Shown: piece after piece, positions 44,892-57,989 of the stretch
How positions within the stretch are numbered: position 1 is the first letter of the stretch
Layout of the letters: each line of letters opens with the position of its first letter
Source of the DNA: Hysterium pulicare CBS 123377
Lineage: Eukaryota > Ascomycota > Dothideomycetes > Hysteriales > Hysteriaceae
Direction: 5' to 3'
Length of the DNA stretch: 64,000 bases
Assembly: GCA_000467715.1 (NCBI GenBank)
Contig: AJFK01000854.1
Span: 1-64,000 of the forward strand
Notes under the pieces: model-generated
Databases searched by the model: none
The model's input: only the letters and a program-made list of their open reading frames with translations
What the model was told of the DNA's origin: nothing
Program-made: the position numbers and the translations under genes

Positions 44892-47800
44892 ATGTCGTCC
44901 GACAGGGAGATAGAGTCACCTTTCACCTTGGCCACTCTGCCACAACCGATTGATTCCGTCAATGGGCGCACCGTAGCTGCTCCAGTCTACAGCTTGAGCG
45001 GCTCAAAGATCAGAAAAAGAACAGAAGTCGCTGTTGCAGTGGACGGAGAGGGAGTATTTATATATGCTGTAAGTTCTGGGTCTGTGTATGTGAAGTTCGT
45101 AGCTAATTCTTTTTCTCCAGCTTCAAAATCCTCGTCTTACAACATCATATGCACTACCACCTCAAACATACTTCACCACGGCACCATGCTCACTATACTG
45201 GAAAGGCACTAAAAAGAGACCCTTGAGGCGCTTCACCTATGCCTCGATCACGCAATCTACAATTGGTCAAAATCCTCAAGTGGTTGGCTTTCTCGAAGAA
45301 ACCCAAAAAGAAGGGTCGCCAAACCCAGGAAAATATTCATTCGTTCTACCAAGCACAATAGATAGAGTTGCTTCCATCCAAGTTCTTCCGACAATCGGTA
45401 CTGGAGACCAACAGGATTTGTCTCACGAAGTCATCGTATTGGCAGATAATGGGGAGACCATTTGCCTCTCATCCGATCTTAGAAACGTCAGGTGGACTTA
45501 TAATCTAAAAGCCCTATCCTTTTCAAAAGAAAGGGCTCGAAATACGGACGAATACCACATCGAGCATGTCAGCCTCGTTAACGCGAAGGCAGTATGCCGT
45601 GGATTATTGAGAAACCGCGACGACATTACGGCCATCCTGGACCCTACAATGGATCGAAAGTCAGAAGTTTTAGAGTCTTCACAAGTCCTATGTGTTGTGA
45701 CTCGCCGCACTACTCCGCAGACTAAGAATGATAGTCAAAGAACGTTGGAATTATATCAACTGCTTTCGCGATCATCAGACAAAATAACAAGCCATCGCCC
45801 TCCGGTCGAGCACCTCCTGACTTGGTACCTCCCTCAGCCAATTTTAAAGCCATCTGCCTCTACTTCCGCACCATTCTATTCACTACACCCGAGCTCCGGT
45901 ACTCTGCATCAGCTTATCGATGGTACGATCGTGTCTTATGACTTTTCTGGGACTGTACCTAGGAGATACTCTGAGTTAGCACGTACTGGATCATCCTTCA
46001 GTTCCTTTGCCAGAGCGTCATCTGATTTGCTCGTCGCCGTATCAGAAGGTTCCTGTGGTCTTTATAATGTAAAGTATAGTTCAGTTCAGGGCATCATTTC
46101 ACTTGCTGCCGAGAACGACACTTTACACCAGTCCCGAAAAAGGAAACATGGATCTTCAGCACCAGCTGATACACTTGGCGCTCACGTTCCTATACTTGTT
46201 ACGTGCTTTTCGGATATTGGGTTGGTAGTCGGAGTGTTCAGCCATGAGCTTAAAGGGATCCAGATGCCAAGAACTGGAAAGCAAGCTAAATCAACAGCAA
46301 TTGGGTCCCTTCTTATCCATTCCATTGGGAAGGGTCTTCCGTCTAAACGAGCAAAAATAGGACAGGAACATAATTCAAGCTTACAGAAGCCTTTGCTCGG
46401 CTACATCGAAGGGTCGATGGCGCAAGATTGCTCCGCTTGGCAACATTGGGAAAAGAAAGTTACAAGACTGGATAAATACGCAGCTGAAGGAGAACCCGCC
46501 ACGTTTGAGCAGATTTTCTCAGCTGAACTTGGTATCAGGCTTGTCACTAACAATGTGATGACCCAGAAACCACATGCTCGGCAGTCTGGGAAACTGGTCA
46601 ATGGAACAGACAAGGAGAATTTGACCAATGGCACTAGCGAAAAGGAGACACAGGACTCACAAGGCTCCGATGCCGCCGAAGAGAACAATGGCTCGAGCTC
46701 GAATTCCGCTTTACCACAATGGCGACTTCCAAAAACGATACCAGAATCGCAACGGCATATACACAGGCACAAGGCAGTTTACGCTCTAGGGAAGATTTTC
46801 AGTTGGACACAGCAAGGTGGCTCGTACAGCACGTCCAAGAAACCCTCCATCACCATAAAGTTTTTCCCTCCAAACGTTTTTCAGTGGCTTTTACTTTCAG
46901 GCTACCTCACGAAGGAACTAATCCAACACGCGCTCTTGGACGTATCGCCCGATGAGCCAGTCGGAATCAAAGCGATTTTTGACGGGGACATCGTGAGAGC
47001 AATTGTTCGCTTCGATCCAGGTTTGCGAATCTTATATGCGATACTCAATCAGGCCACTTATTTTCCGGTTGGTGAAGTGGTAGAAGCCATTAAGCTACTC
47101 ATCCAGAGTTTGGAAGATGGTTCGGAGTCTAGGAATTTTTCTCAGACTCTCACTAATGGCACAGCCCCATCCGAAGAGGACAGCGATACGCACTTTCAAT
47201 CCGAGCTCGAAGCTGCAACACATGACTTGGACCATGCCCTATCGGTACTGGATGATGGGCTTCTCATCCGCAGTCAAGCACTGCGCCCGGCGCTGATCAG
47301 ACTCCATTCTTTCCCACCTCCCCTCATCTCCTCAACACTTCGTAGAAACTTTCGTCACGACGAGTTACTCTCCCTGGTTCGTCTGCTTTACTTGGAGCTC
47401 AAGAGTGGTGGATGGACTTCTCCATACTACTTCGAGGATTTAGATCTTCCCGCAACCGAAGCAATGTCCGAGGAGCCTTCAGATCAGGCCATTGCCATTA
47501 TTGCCTCATTACTTAGCTGCACTCTCGATGCACTCGGAGCCGGAGGCTGGCTGGCCACTGTGCCTGGGTCAGATGTAGATGATCCCACGGAGGAAATGAT
47601 TCATGACCTTTATGAAGAAGCTACGTTAGCTTTGAATGGATTCTGGGAAGCGAGGTTCATGAGAGGTTTGCTCAGCGAATTCTTGCGATATGCTTGGAAG
47701 AGCTCTCAAAACAAGAAGCCCCAGAACGAAACTCTGCGAAAGCAAGGCAAGCCTGTGTTGGTGGATACTTGGCAACAAGGGGCAAGCGATTCCTCGGGAC

Positions 47801-47955
47801 TTCCGATGCTTCCTCTTGGAGGAAGTGTGGATGCTGCTATTTCGAAGACCAAGGTGGGAAGGGGTGGAAAGGTCGATAGAAGGTCTGCGAGAGAGATGGG
47901 TATGTTGATTAGTAAGAGAGTGCCGAAGTATAGTTTCGAGAGGATTGTTATATAG
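44892..47955 (+). CDS. UTP8: U3 snoRNP-associated protein Utp8
   Basis: Subunit of the t-UTP (UtpA) subcomplex of the small-subunit processome, needed for 18S rRNA synthesis and, in yeast, implicated in tRNA export; nucleolar. Exons 44892-45068 and 45121-47955 give 1003 residues. The N-terminal beta-propeller region starts IESPFTLATLPQPIDSVNGR, then KIRKRTEVAVAVDGEGVFIY, then LTTSYALPPQTYFTTAPCSLY, the conserved run of fungal Utp8. The C-terminal half is helical, and the end is basic (KTKVGRGGKVDRRSAREMG), as usual for rRNA-binding assembly factors. A disordered acidic/Ser patch lies near residues 570-610. Identification rests on the N-terminal block. No introns are needed inside the long second exon. 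Confidence 0.8.
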
Positions 47956-48687
47956 GCAGATACATGGATAAAAGTACACGGCTATATTGGGTACCGTATC
48001 CAATCTCACATTCCCGTGGGGCTGAAATGCAGGTGACCAAAGTTCGAGGGATTTTGCTTTCATTTCGCTCTCTATCCCCCATTTGGTCAACGTGGCTTGT
48101 CTTGCAGGATTTTGCTGGCACTCTACTAAGAGTCGCTGGGGACTGATGAGAGCTGAAACAGAATCAGCGTTCAGAACACCGAGGTACTCTATGTCCATTC
48201 TCATGCCTCAACTGAGGCGCACCGACTACCTCATTTGGCCGTGATGATAGGGCAGTACGCACGGATCATTTGAAGGCTCACTCAAAGCCTCCAACGCACT
48301 CCTATTTTTGAATTGTTCAACAAACCAACCGATATTTATCATACCCAGGTAGGATATATAAATTCCTACTGTTACGAGATGAGCTCGGCCGACTGGAAAC
48401 GGGCTAAAAACTACTCGAACGCACATTATTGTCACTTGGATGCAAAGCGTGTTGTCTCCCGACTCCCGAGCTGACCGATTAACATGGCGTCAAGTCAGCA
48501 AGCCTCCTGCAGGGATTGTGGCCCTAGGAATCGGTCCATCCCATTGATCTTCCAACAACATTAGCGCGGTTGGCATGTGGAGACCGCCGGTTTAAGGCTG
48601 TGGCACGCCGCCGTAAAAGCTACGCCTTCAATCACGATCCTTTCTCCTTCATCGCGGCCAGTGGCAGTTGATACTATCTGACACACA
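47956..48687. other. intergenic region UTP8 / ArAE exporter
   Basis: About 730 bases, no supported gene. An AT-rich ATATATAAATT near 48353 and a TATTTATC near 48331 are seen, but they lie more than 300 bases from the next start. Confidence 0.4.
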
Positions 48688-51600
48688 ATGCCGCCAGCCG
48701 TCGAGAAGGCATCAGATGGAAGCGAAAATGGAGAAGCTGAATTCGCAAAAGCAGAGAATGGCGCCAAATCGAAAGGTCCTGGAGCAGAGCAGCCTGACAC
48801 GTCGAATGATATGGAAGACGCGGAATTGAAGAAACCTGAAGATCCGACTAAGAAGCAATCGAAAGTTGCACAAATATGGGGTAAATTAGGCCTGGATGTT
48901 CCAACGGCCTTGATGATGATGAAGTAAGACCCGTGCATCATTCTTCTCTACAAGATCACCGCTAATTGTTCTCATCAATTAGAGCTGGCATTCCCCCTAC
49001 AATAGCTCTGGCTATGTATGTACATACGGGCTGCTTCTTAAATCTTATTCCTTTCTGCTGACACGTGCGTAGGTATCAGGCAGATTCAGTAGCTAAGACG
49101 TACACAACATTGGGTTATCTTACCGCTATCATTTCAATCCTTGGCTTCTGTATCATGCCGAGGGCCAAATTCATACAGACCATGACGCTCAACGTTCTTA
49201 GCGTATGTCTTGGAGCGGCTGTTGCCCTACTTATGATTTGGACTGGAGTGAAAGCTCGAGAGCATACCACACCTGCTGGATCTCGGGCACGGTACAATTC
49301 CTCACAGAACGCTGTGTGTGCCATTTGGCTATTCTTCCAGATCTATTTGGTAAATTCTCTCAAGGCAAAATTCCCACAGTTCGCCTTCCCCACGATCATA
49401 TATGCCATCTTCGTCAATGTTGCAGCTACCTATGGCCCTCAATTCGCAACCATGACTCAAGGGATGGCATTTTCTAAGCAATTACTTGAGGCCTTCTTGA
49501 CTGGATTTGCCATCGCCGCAGGTATCTCTCTGGTCATCATTCCAGTAACTTGTCGAAAGATAGTCATGAAAGAGATTACAGGTTATGTTGGGGTTCTGAG
49601 GGGTGCCCTACAAGCTCACAAGGCCTACATACAAAGCCTAGAGACTACGGATATGTTTGGTCATACATGTGCTCCAGAATCAAAGGGCAAGAAGGGAAAG
49701 AACTCTAAAGAAACCAAAGTTCGACCAGAAGTTGCCGCGCTCAAAAAGATCATCGCCGCTATTACGGAACTTCACGGGAAGCTACATGGCGATCTCACTT
49801 TTGCAAAACGTGAGCTTGCATATGGGAAACTTGGACCGGACGATCTCTCCGAAATCTTTAAGCTTCTTCGTGGTATTATGGTACCGACAATTGGCCTCAG
49901 CTCCCTAGTGGATATTTTCGGTCGATTTGCAGAGCTTAATAAATGGAATGCGGATCATGAGTCTGACACTCCAAATCCAGAGTCAGAAGCGCTACGAAAG
50001 AAAACAGTCGGAGAATGGAACGAGATTATGACAACTGTTCACGAACCGATTGCGAATATTATTCAAGTAATGGATCAGGGATTGGAACACGTTCTCCTTC
50101 GACTGCAGCTTGCCAAAACTCCTAAGAAAAAGAAGGGCGCATCGGCTGAAGACTTAGAAGCAAAGGGCAATTCAATACAACCAGGTGATGCAGGTTTTGC
50201 TGATCATATGGATAGCCAGAGCAAAGCGTTCTACAAGGGGAAGGAGCTCGCCCTACGGGCTTGGTGTGAACGAAAGGGAATTAAACTGTCTAACGACTTC
50301 TTCGAGCACCCTGAAACAGCCAAATACGTTCAGCCAGATGGTATTATCAATGAGACTTACCGGACTCATCAACGTAATCAGAGGCAACTCTATCTACTGC
50401 TCTATGTACGTAGCCATTTGAGAGTCCACATAACTCTGGACCCCAATCTTACTCTATCTTATGAAAGTCACACCTGCTAATATCTGGCAAATAGATGGAA
50501 TTCCTTTTGTACTCGATCAGCCGTGCGATACTGGACTTCGTCCGCTACGCTGACAAAGCAGTCGATGAAGGAAAGCTGACCAAGTCGAAACTGATCTCTC
50601 CTGGCAATAAACGTCTGAAAAAATGGATCATCAATCTTTTCCAGGTTGAAGATACAGCTCATGATGATACTGCAACGGTTGCAGATATCGATGCGGGTAA
50701 CAGCGTCGTTTACATGGGAGAGGCCTTCAAAACTCGGAAAGATCCAGAGCATCTCCCACCTCAAAACCTTTGGGAACGAATAGGAAACGTTATTCGAGTA
50801 TTCCCAAGATTTCTCAGATCTCCAGAATCTGCATTTGGCTTTCGATGCGCTTGTGCTACGATGTCTATCGCAATTGTCGCTTATCTCCACGATACTCAAC
50901 AGTTCTTTATGGAACAGCGACTGGTATGGGCCATGATCATGGTAGCAATCAGCATGACCCCGACCGCGGGACAAAGTTTATTCAGTTTCGTCCTGAGAGT
51001 CCTTGGCACTACGATTGCAATGATTTTAGCATTCTTAGTCTGGTATATACCTGATGGCAAGACAGCTGGAGTCATCGTTTTCCTCTGGGTTTTCGTAGCG
51101 CTCGGTCACTATGTTCCCTTGAAGCAACCACAATTTACCATCATAGGCTTGATCAGCGTAGTTACAACGACCCTTATCATCGGCTATGAACTCGAAGTTC
51201 GAAAGATTGGAGAGAAAGCGGCAACATCAAACGGCCAACCATACTACCCCATATACCTACTCGGGCCATATCGGCTTGCAACAGTTGCAGGTGGGCTCGC
51301 TGTTGCTTTTATCTGGACATTCTTCCCGTACCCAATTTCGGAGCACTCAGCTCTCAGACAGGCTCTTGGTGGCGCACTCTACCTTTCCGCAAATTACTAT
51401 TCAATTGTGCACGAAACGGTCGGCGCTAGAATCCGTGGTGATGAAGGCGACATGACGTTGAAAAGCAGCCCTGGACGAAAACTTGAAAAGGCTCGAAATA
51501 AGGTTTTTGGAAAGCAAATGCTCCTTCTTGATGGCTTGAGAACGTATTCTAGCTTCCTCAAATGGGAATTTCCACTCGGTGGAAAGTTCCCGGAGAAAGA

Positions 51601-52221
51601 ATATGAAACAATCATTCAATGCGTCAGAAAGTACGTAGCGCGGTGGAATTCTTATTTAGTATGCTTGCTGATGATATTACAGTATCACAAACTATATGAC
51701 GCTTGTCGGCTATGCTTCCAGGGCATTCACTGAACCTGTTCTAAACGACGAAGTAGAGACGTCTGAGGCACAGTGGTTTAATGACTTTAGAAAACTGATC
51801 AAGGAAGCCAAGCCAACGTCAAATGAGATCACCTCGTTACTCGCTCTGTTGTCTTCCAGCATTACCAGCGGACAACCACTGCCGCCGTACCTCACCGCCC
51901 CACGGCCTTATCAGCTTTCGTCAAAACTCGAGGCGGTTGATAGGGACATACTAGGGATACGACATATGGCAGAGCCGGGATACGCTGCGTTTGCGGTCAT
52001 TCAAATATCAACGCGTTGCATTATTGGAGATATGGAGAAGCTTTTGAGGTGAGTTGATGTCGACCTCTCAATCTGTGGCTCCCAAAGACTGATCAGTATA
52101 ATATAGGAGCGTTAAAAATCTGGTTGGTGAACTCGATTTTTCGTTTCACGTCATCAGCACGCAATCTTCAAGTGAGACATCATCTAGTGATTCGCTTTTG
52201 AAGAGGAATAAGCAAGATTAG
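48688..52221 (+). CDS. ArAE/FUSC-type membrane exporter, fungal two-half form
   Basis: Large membrane protein of the aromatic-acid-exporter/fusaric-acid-resistance superfamily, with the fungal 'ER transporter, 6TM N-terminal' half followed by a second membrane half (BRE4-like). Exons 48688-48923, 48983-49015, 49073-50405, 50495-51630, 51683-52048 and 52107-52221 give 1072 residues. A charged tail of about 65 residues precedes TM1 (GIPPTIALAMYQ). The first membrane cluster is at about residues 90-260 (LNVLSVCLGAAVALLMIWTG, later YGPQFATMTQGMAFSK). A long cytosolic helical part carries Lys patches (PKKKKG). The second membrane cluster spans roughly residues 660-790 (RLVWAMIMVAISMTPTAGQS, then LGHYVPLKQPQFTIIGL). 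Relatives export organic acids or toxins; the substrate here is unknown. The 33-base second exon is small but in phase. Confidence 0.83.
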
Positions 52222-52292
52222 CAATACACGTGTGTATATTCTTCAAAGTATAGTATTGGTCTGCATCAAAATCATCCCGTGTACATGATCTC

Positions 52293-53450
52293 TCAACCCG
52301 TTTCGCTCATGCATCCTCTCCCATAAATCTGTACATCGCCCCTCTTCCCACTCAAGAGCCGTCCAGTCCCCACCACCTTCACCTCTTTAACCTCACCGCG
52401 TCTCTCCTTCTTACTCCTCGGCACCACCGCTTTCCTCGGCAATCTCATCTCAAAAATCTCCCCCTCCAACACTCCAATCTTCACCTGCAATTTCCCCGCC
52501 TTATCCCTCAACATCCTAAGACAAATCATCACCCAACCCTCCAGCTCCCTTATATCCCTCTCCCCCAGCAAACGCGGTACCTCATCATCATGCCACCAAG
52601 CCTGCATAAACACTCTATCCTTTTTCCCGCGATACAACAACTTCGCGCACCGATACGTCAACTTCTTAAACGCCTCCGCGTTCTCAATCCGTCCGAACGC
52701 AAACATCTTGGAAAACGGGGTTTGTGGTTCTGGGTCTGGGCTACTGATCCTTGGAGATGGTGTCACGTCTAAAACCAGTCGATGCAGTCCGGCAATCGTG
52801 TCGCCGATTTGTCGGAGTTTTGCGGAGTGGAGCTGGATGCGGAAGATGGTTGCTCGGATCTGGAGAGGTTTGCTTGGTTTTAGGAGGAGGAGGTCGCATG
52901 AGGAGGACGGAAGGAGAGCTGTGATGGGTGGAATACCGCTTCGTCTGGGCTGGGCATGTATGGTTTCGTGGTTTGGTAGTACGGATAAGAAGAAATTTGA
53001 GGAGTTGTGCAGAGATGCTTTTGGAGCTGGCTTGTTGTCGTATTTGGGCTCTGCAGCTGGTATCGGGTATGATGTTTTGCCAGCCGGACGCTCAGCTTTT
53101 GGCGTCTTTCCTCCATCATCCTTCTTCGCGTTATCCCCTGACCCCTCTCTCCTCTTCCTCTCAGTCTGGCTCAATACTTCCCCCTTTTCATCACCAAAAC
53201 TCGTCAAAGGCGGCGAAAAAGCCTCATTCCAATCCGGATCGAAGAACCGCCACTGCAGATACGAACCGACTATATGGCCAACGACCATCCAACATACCAC
53301 CTCGAGTATCTTGGATAGTCTGACATGTGACAGTAGGTATGTGGATAGGAAGATGAGGAGCAATATTATCGCTGCTGGATAAAAGATGGTGGGTTTGAAT
53401 GTTCTGAGGGAAGTGGGCGAGTCTGATTTTGAGATAGGGGTTTTGGGCAT
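52293..53450 (-). CDS. unknown fungal membrane-anchored protein
   Basis: Single exon, 385 residues, convergent with the ArAE gene at 71 bases. I do not recognise the family. Two hydrophobic segments lie near residues 22-41 (TIFYPAAIILLLIFLSTYLL) and 49-64 (LEVVCWMVVGHIVGSY), followed by WRFFDPDWNEAFSPPL. Next is a charged, Pro/Lys-rich linker of about 60 residues, then a conserved-looking globular C-terminal half. That half has FAFGRIENAEAFKKLTYRCA and WHDDEVPRLLGERDIRELEG, ending in basic sequence. Topology suggests a short hairpin or two-pass anchor with a cytosolic domain. The clean long frame and normal codon use support a real gene. Confidence 0.6.
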   Translation of the reverse strand: MPKTPISKSDSPTSLRTFKPTIFYPAAIILLLIFLSTYLLSHVRLSKILEVVCWMVVGHIVGSYLQWRFFDPDWNEAFSPPLTSFGDEKGEVLSQTERKRREGSGDNAKKDDGGKTPKAERPAGKTSYPIPAAEPKYDNKPAPKASLHNSSNFFLSVLPNHETIHAQPRRSGIPPITALLPSSSCDLLLLKPSKPLQIRATIFRIQLHSAKLRQIGDTIAGLHRLVLDVTPSPRISSPDPEPQTPFSKMFAFGRIENAEAFKKLTYRCAKLLYRGKKDRVFMQAWWHDDEVPRLLGERDIRELEGWVMICLRMLRDKAGKLQVKIGVLEGEIFEMRLPRKAVVPRSKKERRGEVKEVKVVGTGRLLSGKRGDVQIYGRGCMSETG

Positions 53451-54537
53451 GGTGTGAAGAGGTGGTTGACTGGCCGAATAGGTAGAGTGTTCAGTGCATG
53501 AGTGTGTTGGGTGTATTTTGATGGCTTTTTAGGGGAGGACTACGTGAATATCGACTTCTGGTGACAATTTGGCGTGGTATTGGTGATTTTATATGGTGAC
53601 TGCTTTGCTCACTCAGTCAGGAGCAAGCCTAGTAACAACGATCTCAACAGCCGTTCACCCTATTCCATATCAGCAATCTCTCAAGCTGTCGGTTCTTCTG
53701 GCTCTGGCAATGAGTACATTCGGGAATGCATCAATGATGGGAAAGTCATTTACCTCTTCCCACTAAACTTAAATGTGATCCGCAGAATGCATTGACTGTA
53801 CTTTGAGAAGTCGAGCTGGGGTTCCAGCCGTCATAAATGATAAATCGAGTTACTTGCTGCGATGTGTGGGCGGACGGCAGTTGGGTCACGATCCACAAGG
53901 TTCAGATTGGAAAGCTTGGATAAGGAAATAGATTCGTTATTCGTTAAGTTACATAAAGAGTGGAGAGGAGCATTCCCTTGGCTGAGCCTGGATGAAACGT
54001 AGGAATGTTAAACACTCGAATGTCAATCCGTTCAATTTGGAGAAGAAAAGAAAATCCAAAAATGTTAAAAAGAAATACAGCAAAAACGTTGGTATGAAGG
54101 AGACGGGGTGATGGAGAGGGGAGACATAAGAAAATAAGAACCGGGGCAACGGGGGATTGGGGCATTGAGGGATAGTGAATGAAGGAAATGGGAATTGGGA
54201 GGCAAAGTGCACTTCTTGGGACAGGGCTAGAGGGGAGTGTTTGCAACAAAGATAAGTTGATAAGGGAAAATTTCGATATAGTAAAGGTAAAGAAAAACAC
54301 TTGATCGGAGAGTGCGCTCTGCTGTGGTATTCGGTGATCATTCCGCGATAGAGCTTGTTGAAAGCTATGGAACGTACGGCTAGGATGTTGAAACCATTCC
54401 TGCGAAGGAGATACGTGGAGCTTGTTGAAAGCTACTGAAGTACCAATTCTAGTATTTGTTTTTGGGCCGGTTCGTCATCTCTTTTTCTAGAATGCTGATC
54501 AGCTTCATAACAAATTGTAGTCGGAAAATAAGACCTA
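53451..54537. other. intergenic region
   Basis: About 1.1 kb upstream of the membrane protein and downstream of the C2H2 gene. Purine-rich from 54000 to 54300; the minus-strand frames there (Phe/Ser/Leu-rich, 118-130 codons) are products of that skew, not genes. Confidence 0.45.
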
Positions 54538-56198
54538 CTAGTAATATCTCTGGAAACTACTATTCACCGTCGGCATAATGTCGTCAAAGACAGGATGAGT
54601 GCCAAACTTAGGCCAGAGCCGGAGAATTGCTCTTCGGTAAGGATGAATCGTAATTACATCGCTCAGGAGATCAAGATGATGGCGGTCTTGTGCATAAGTC
54701 TCTGCAGGGCACTCCCATCCACAACTCGGGCAAGAGATCGCAGAAGCCTCGGGACGTCTTCTAAAAATCTTCCAACTCTTCCAGGGAGTAGAGGTTTGAT
54801 ATGGGGGTACGCCGCATTGGTTAAGTAAATCTCGTAATGCCACATAGTGGCTCGGATCAGAAACTAAGTGGGAAAGTGTAAAGTGGTTTTCGAAGTCGAG
54901 ATATCCCCGACAAAGGTGGGAACACATGGGACATTTGAGGAGTGCAGTTTCAGGTTCGTAGCCCATTTGCTCAATAGTCTCTTTCTCCGCCCGATGTTCA
55001 TCGATGGTATGGTCTTGAAGGTGCTTTTGGATTTTATCAATGTGGAACCATTTACGGCAATTTTCAAGCAGACATTGGCGATTAAAGTGGGGAACTCCTT
55101 GAAGCACACTAAGCGGTGACTTCGAATGCTGGTAATGATTCCGGCAATGGAGCCTCAGCAAGTCTAGAGGCATGGGTCCAGCCTGGCAATTGGGTTCGGG
55201 ACAGAAAGTGTTATCATCAATTGAGTGTGTTTTGAGATGACCAAGAAGTTTGTCACCCCGCGTAAAGGGTCGAGAGTTTCTCTTTTCGCAATCGATCACG
55301 GGACAGGAATACAGGATCTTCTTTTCATGTTTGTTCATGTGTCTGGCAAGTTCATACTTGCGTTTAAACGTGCTACGAGAGCGGCAGCCTGGGTATTCGC
55401 ATCGCAGCCCAATAGAGTCGGCAACATCTCTGGATGGTATTAGCGGATACTGTAAACTTGGTAGTGCACCGCTGAATGGCTTACCTCTTTTTAGTCGCCG
55501 GTTTGGAACGATCTTCAACAACGACAGCTCCACTCTCAAATCGGAACCCATTGCCTTGACCATGCTCAAGGTTTCTGGTGAGCATGACAAATCCATTGGA
55601 TGGAGCATTTAAACTAGAAATGCCCGGGAGAAAATCAGCCTGGGTTTCCAATGAACCTTCTGTCGGTTCCGAATAACCAGTAATATCTGTCCCGTATTCT
55701 GCTATGGATGAACCTTCCACAGAGCCAGCTGTCATATTATATGTACGAGCAGGGCTGCCGGAAGTGGATTCATAGACGGAGAAAAACGGCGTCCCGTAGT
55801 TCGTCTGAAACGTCTGACCCTCTGTCCAGTCATCGAAGGGGACTGGCTGGGTCTCATGCCAACCAGCGGTAGGAGCATTAATACCACGCACGTCGTAATA
55901 AGGATCTTCATTTAGAGAAAAAGAATTTGTTGTAGCATATTCTTGAGTTAAACTATTTTTGGTCTGATATGATTGGAAGTCGACTGGATAAGAGGCATTC
56001 TGAACCAGGCTAGGATCAGAACCTTGAACCTTTTCGTGAGAAGCACCACTTTGCCCTTTGTCAGCCCCTGTCTTTTTTTTACACTTACCCAGATCCAGCA
56101 ACTTCGTCGACCTGGATGCTGCCCTCGAACACCTGCTCCTGCATCCACTGAGCACAGACGTCGTCGAAATCCGAAGGAAAGTCGAAACCTTCGTCCAT
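54538..56198 (-). CDS. C2H2 zinc-finger protein, multi-finger
   Basis: Minus-strand exons 56198-56089, 56048-55485 and 55429-54538 give 521 residues. The acidic start MDEGFDFPSDFDDVCAQWM and a disordered Ser/Thr/Gly-rich middle (to about residue 222) could be activation regions. From residue 235 come several fingers: C-x4-C with RKYELARHMNKH; C-x4-C with GDKLLGHLKTH; C-x4-C ending in CRNHYQH; CLLENC with KIQKHLQDH; then looser CPMC...H-x4-H and CPSC pairs. The finger series with FTRGDKLLGHLKTH is typical of fungal-specific C2H2 proteins often next to HET genes. The first intron is only 40 bases with a CTGAC branch site. DNA binding and nuclear role are inferred from the fingers. Confidence 0.78.
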
Positions 56199-56889
56199 GA
56201 TTGGTCTCGGAGAGTGAGGCGTACGCAAGGTTGCGTGGCAGGGCGAAAAGCGGTCAGATGTCGAGAAGGCTGAGAAAGCCAAGAAATACGAGAAGGGAGC
56301 GCTCTGATTGGGTGAAGAGAGGGAGAGAGAGGTGAAATCGGGTCGGGGGAGGGCGATAGATTTAACATTCGTCTGGATGGTCGTTGCTGCCTCGACAGGG
56401 GTGTGGAGAAGGGCGAACAGGGGATGTGGTCGCCCTTGGCTGAGTCTGGGGCGCAATTGTGATGGGAAGGCTGCAGGTAGACGTGATGTGATTTTCTGGC
56501 AGCTCGAAGATGCGAAAGCCTGCTAGGTAGAGTCCTGTGCATTGCGCTGCGTAAAAGAGGCGTAATCTTGAAGTCAGGGTAACTGTGTTGGTCTATGGTC
56601 AAAGTATTTGTTTTTGAGTAATTGCGTGAAAGTCTTTATTTTTTGTAGGTGAACTCGTTTCAGTCAATCTACCCCGAAAGAAAATCTTAACAAGATGTAT
56701 GGCCTTAGCATACATGACGGTGGATGAACCAAGCATTCGTAGGTGCCGAAGGAAATAATAGCAGTCGGACTATAATAAAGAAGAGATGAAATCTTTGCTC
56801 AGTAAGAACCTTTGAAAAGCAGACAAAAAGCCCATAGCGCACATACCTTCCTACCAAAGCGATGAAGTCGTGTGACTATACCCCGTCTC
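56199..56889. other. C2H2 gene promoter region and HET-remnant 3' flank
   Basis: About 690 bases. Minus-strand frames continue upstream of the C2H2 start (to 56602) with Arg/Ser/Pro-rich composition and are taken as 5' leader. No other feature. Confidence 0.4.
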
Positions 56890-57860
56890 CTAAAAATCAT
56901 ATGTTAAACCTAATGCCCAATTAAAGAAGCCTGTAGGCCGTTTCAGCAGACCGGCCGAATGTATCATACAATCTTGAAAGTCTGCCGTCTCTGCTTTCGA
57001 ATTCAACGCTTCCCTTAACGCCTCGCCGTGCATGATTCCGTCCACGTAGCACTCTCCGACAAGTCGGAAACTCTCTCCTTTAGAAGTTCGCAATACCAAA
57101 GGATGGCTTGAGCCATCTATAATTGCCACTAGGTCTCCACGTTGAAGATTGCGAGGTCCTAGGCCAAGAAATCCTTTGTTGGTGACAAACATCCCCTTCC
57201 AGGCTCTGTATTTCTTGAGCACGTATGACTCACAGAGCCGAGCCTTCAGTCGCAGAACATCACATTTCGAGGTCTCAGGATGTTGGTCGAGTGCCGTGAA
57301 ACCAACATGATCGTTAGTTAATGGCCATCCTTCGGCTTCGAGAAGTATCCGGTAAAGACGTGATGTGTCGAGTTTCTCGTTCAAGCTCGATGCTTTGCCC
57401 GACGATCTCAGGAAATCTCGTATTGTTCGATGTATCGATTCTAGATGGCTTGTAAGCGGTAAGCAGTCGGAGTCGATTTCGTCGGACGAGCTGCACTTAA
57501 CGTAGAGCACACGGTCAGCGTTGGAAGAATACGTGATCCAGAGATGTGATGTGCCTCTAAATAAGGGCAAGGACGAGCGAGCTCGTCTCTTTGAGACATT
57601 CCATGACCAGTTTGGAATCCAAGAAGGTGGCTCCAAAGTAGGAGATACAGAATCACAACAAGCAAGAACCTCAGCGTTGCCCAGTTTGAGTAAAGCGGTC
57701 TCAAGACGAAGCGGGGCTCGATTGACCGTCCTGCCGTATCGCTGTGTCGGGATAAATTCCGAGCTTCTGGAAGCTGTTCGGCGCCAGTCCGAGAAGGGCG
57801 AAGATCCGGTCCCGTGGATTGTTAGTTTTGTGCTGCCGAGTGCTCTGGATTAGATCTAAT
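56890..57860 (-). pseudogene. HET-domain gene remnant (heterokaryon-incompatibility family)
   Basis: The 3' two-thirds of a HET gene. Typical family blocks appear in order: NNPRDRIFALLGLAPNSFQ, then PSWIPNWSWNV, then GLGPRNLQRGDLVAIIDGSS, PLVLR and FRLVGECYVDGIMHGEAL. The long open part covers 56890-57636. The 5' part that should carry the start of the HET domain is missing, and the remaining 5' piece is broken at least once, so the copy looks non-functional. HET proteins trigger cell death on fusion of unlike hyphae. It lies between a C2H2 gene and a STAND-N-like gene. Confidence 0.75.
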
Positions 57861-57989
57861 AAAGTGATCTATGAATTTGTCCATGTATAGGATAGGGTAA
57901 AATAGGCTGGCTAATTATCGAATGAAACTGTTTGCAGGGTACAGTATTGTTGGCCGTAACAAAGCCCGATTCCGACAAGCCAGCTCGAG

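Noticed and set aside
53949-54341. Two overlapping minus-strand frames of 118-130 codons
   Set aside because: Produced by a purine-rich tract; Phe/Ser/Leu/Pro skew with no start context or family.
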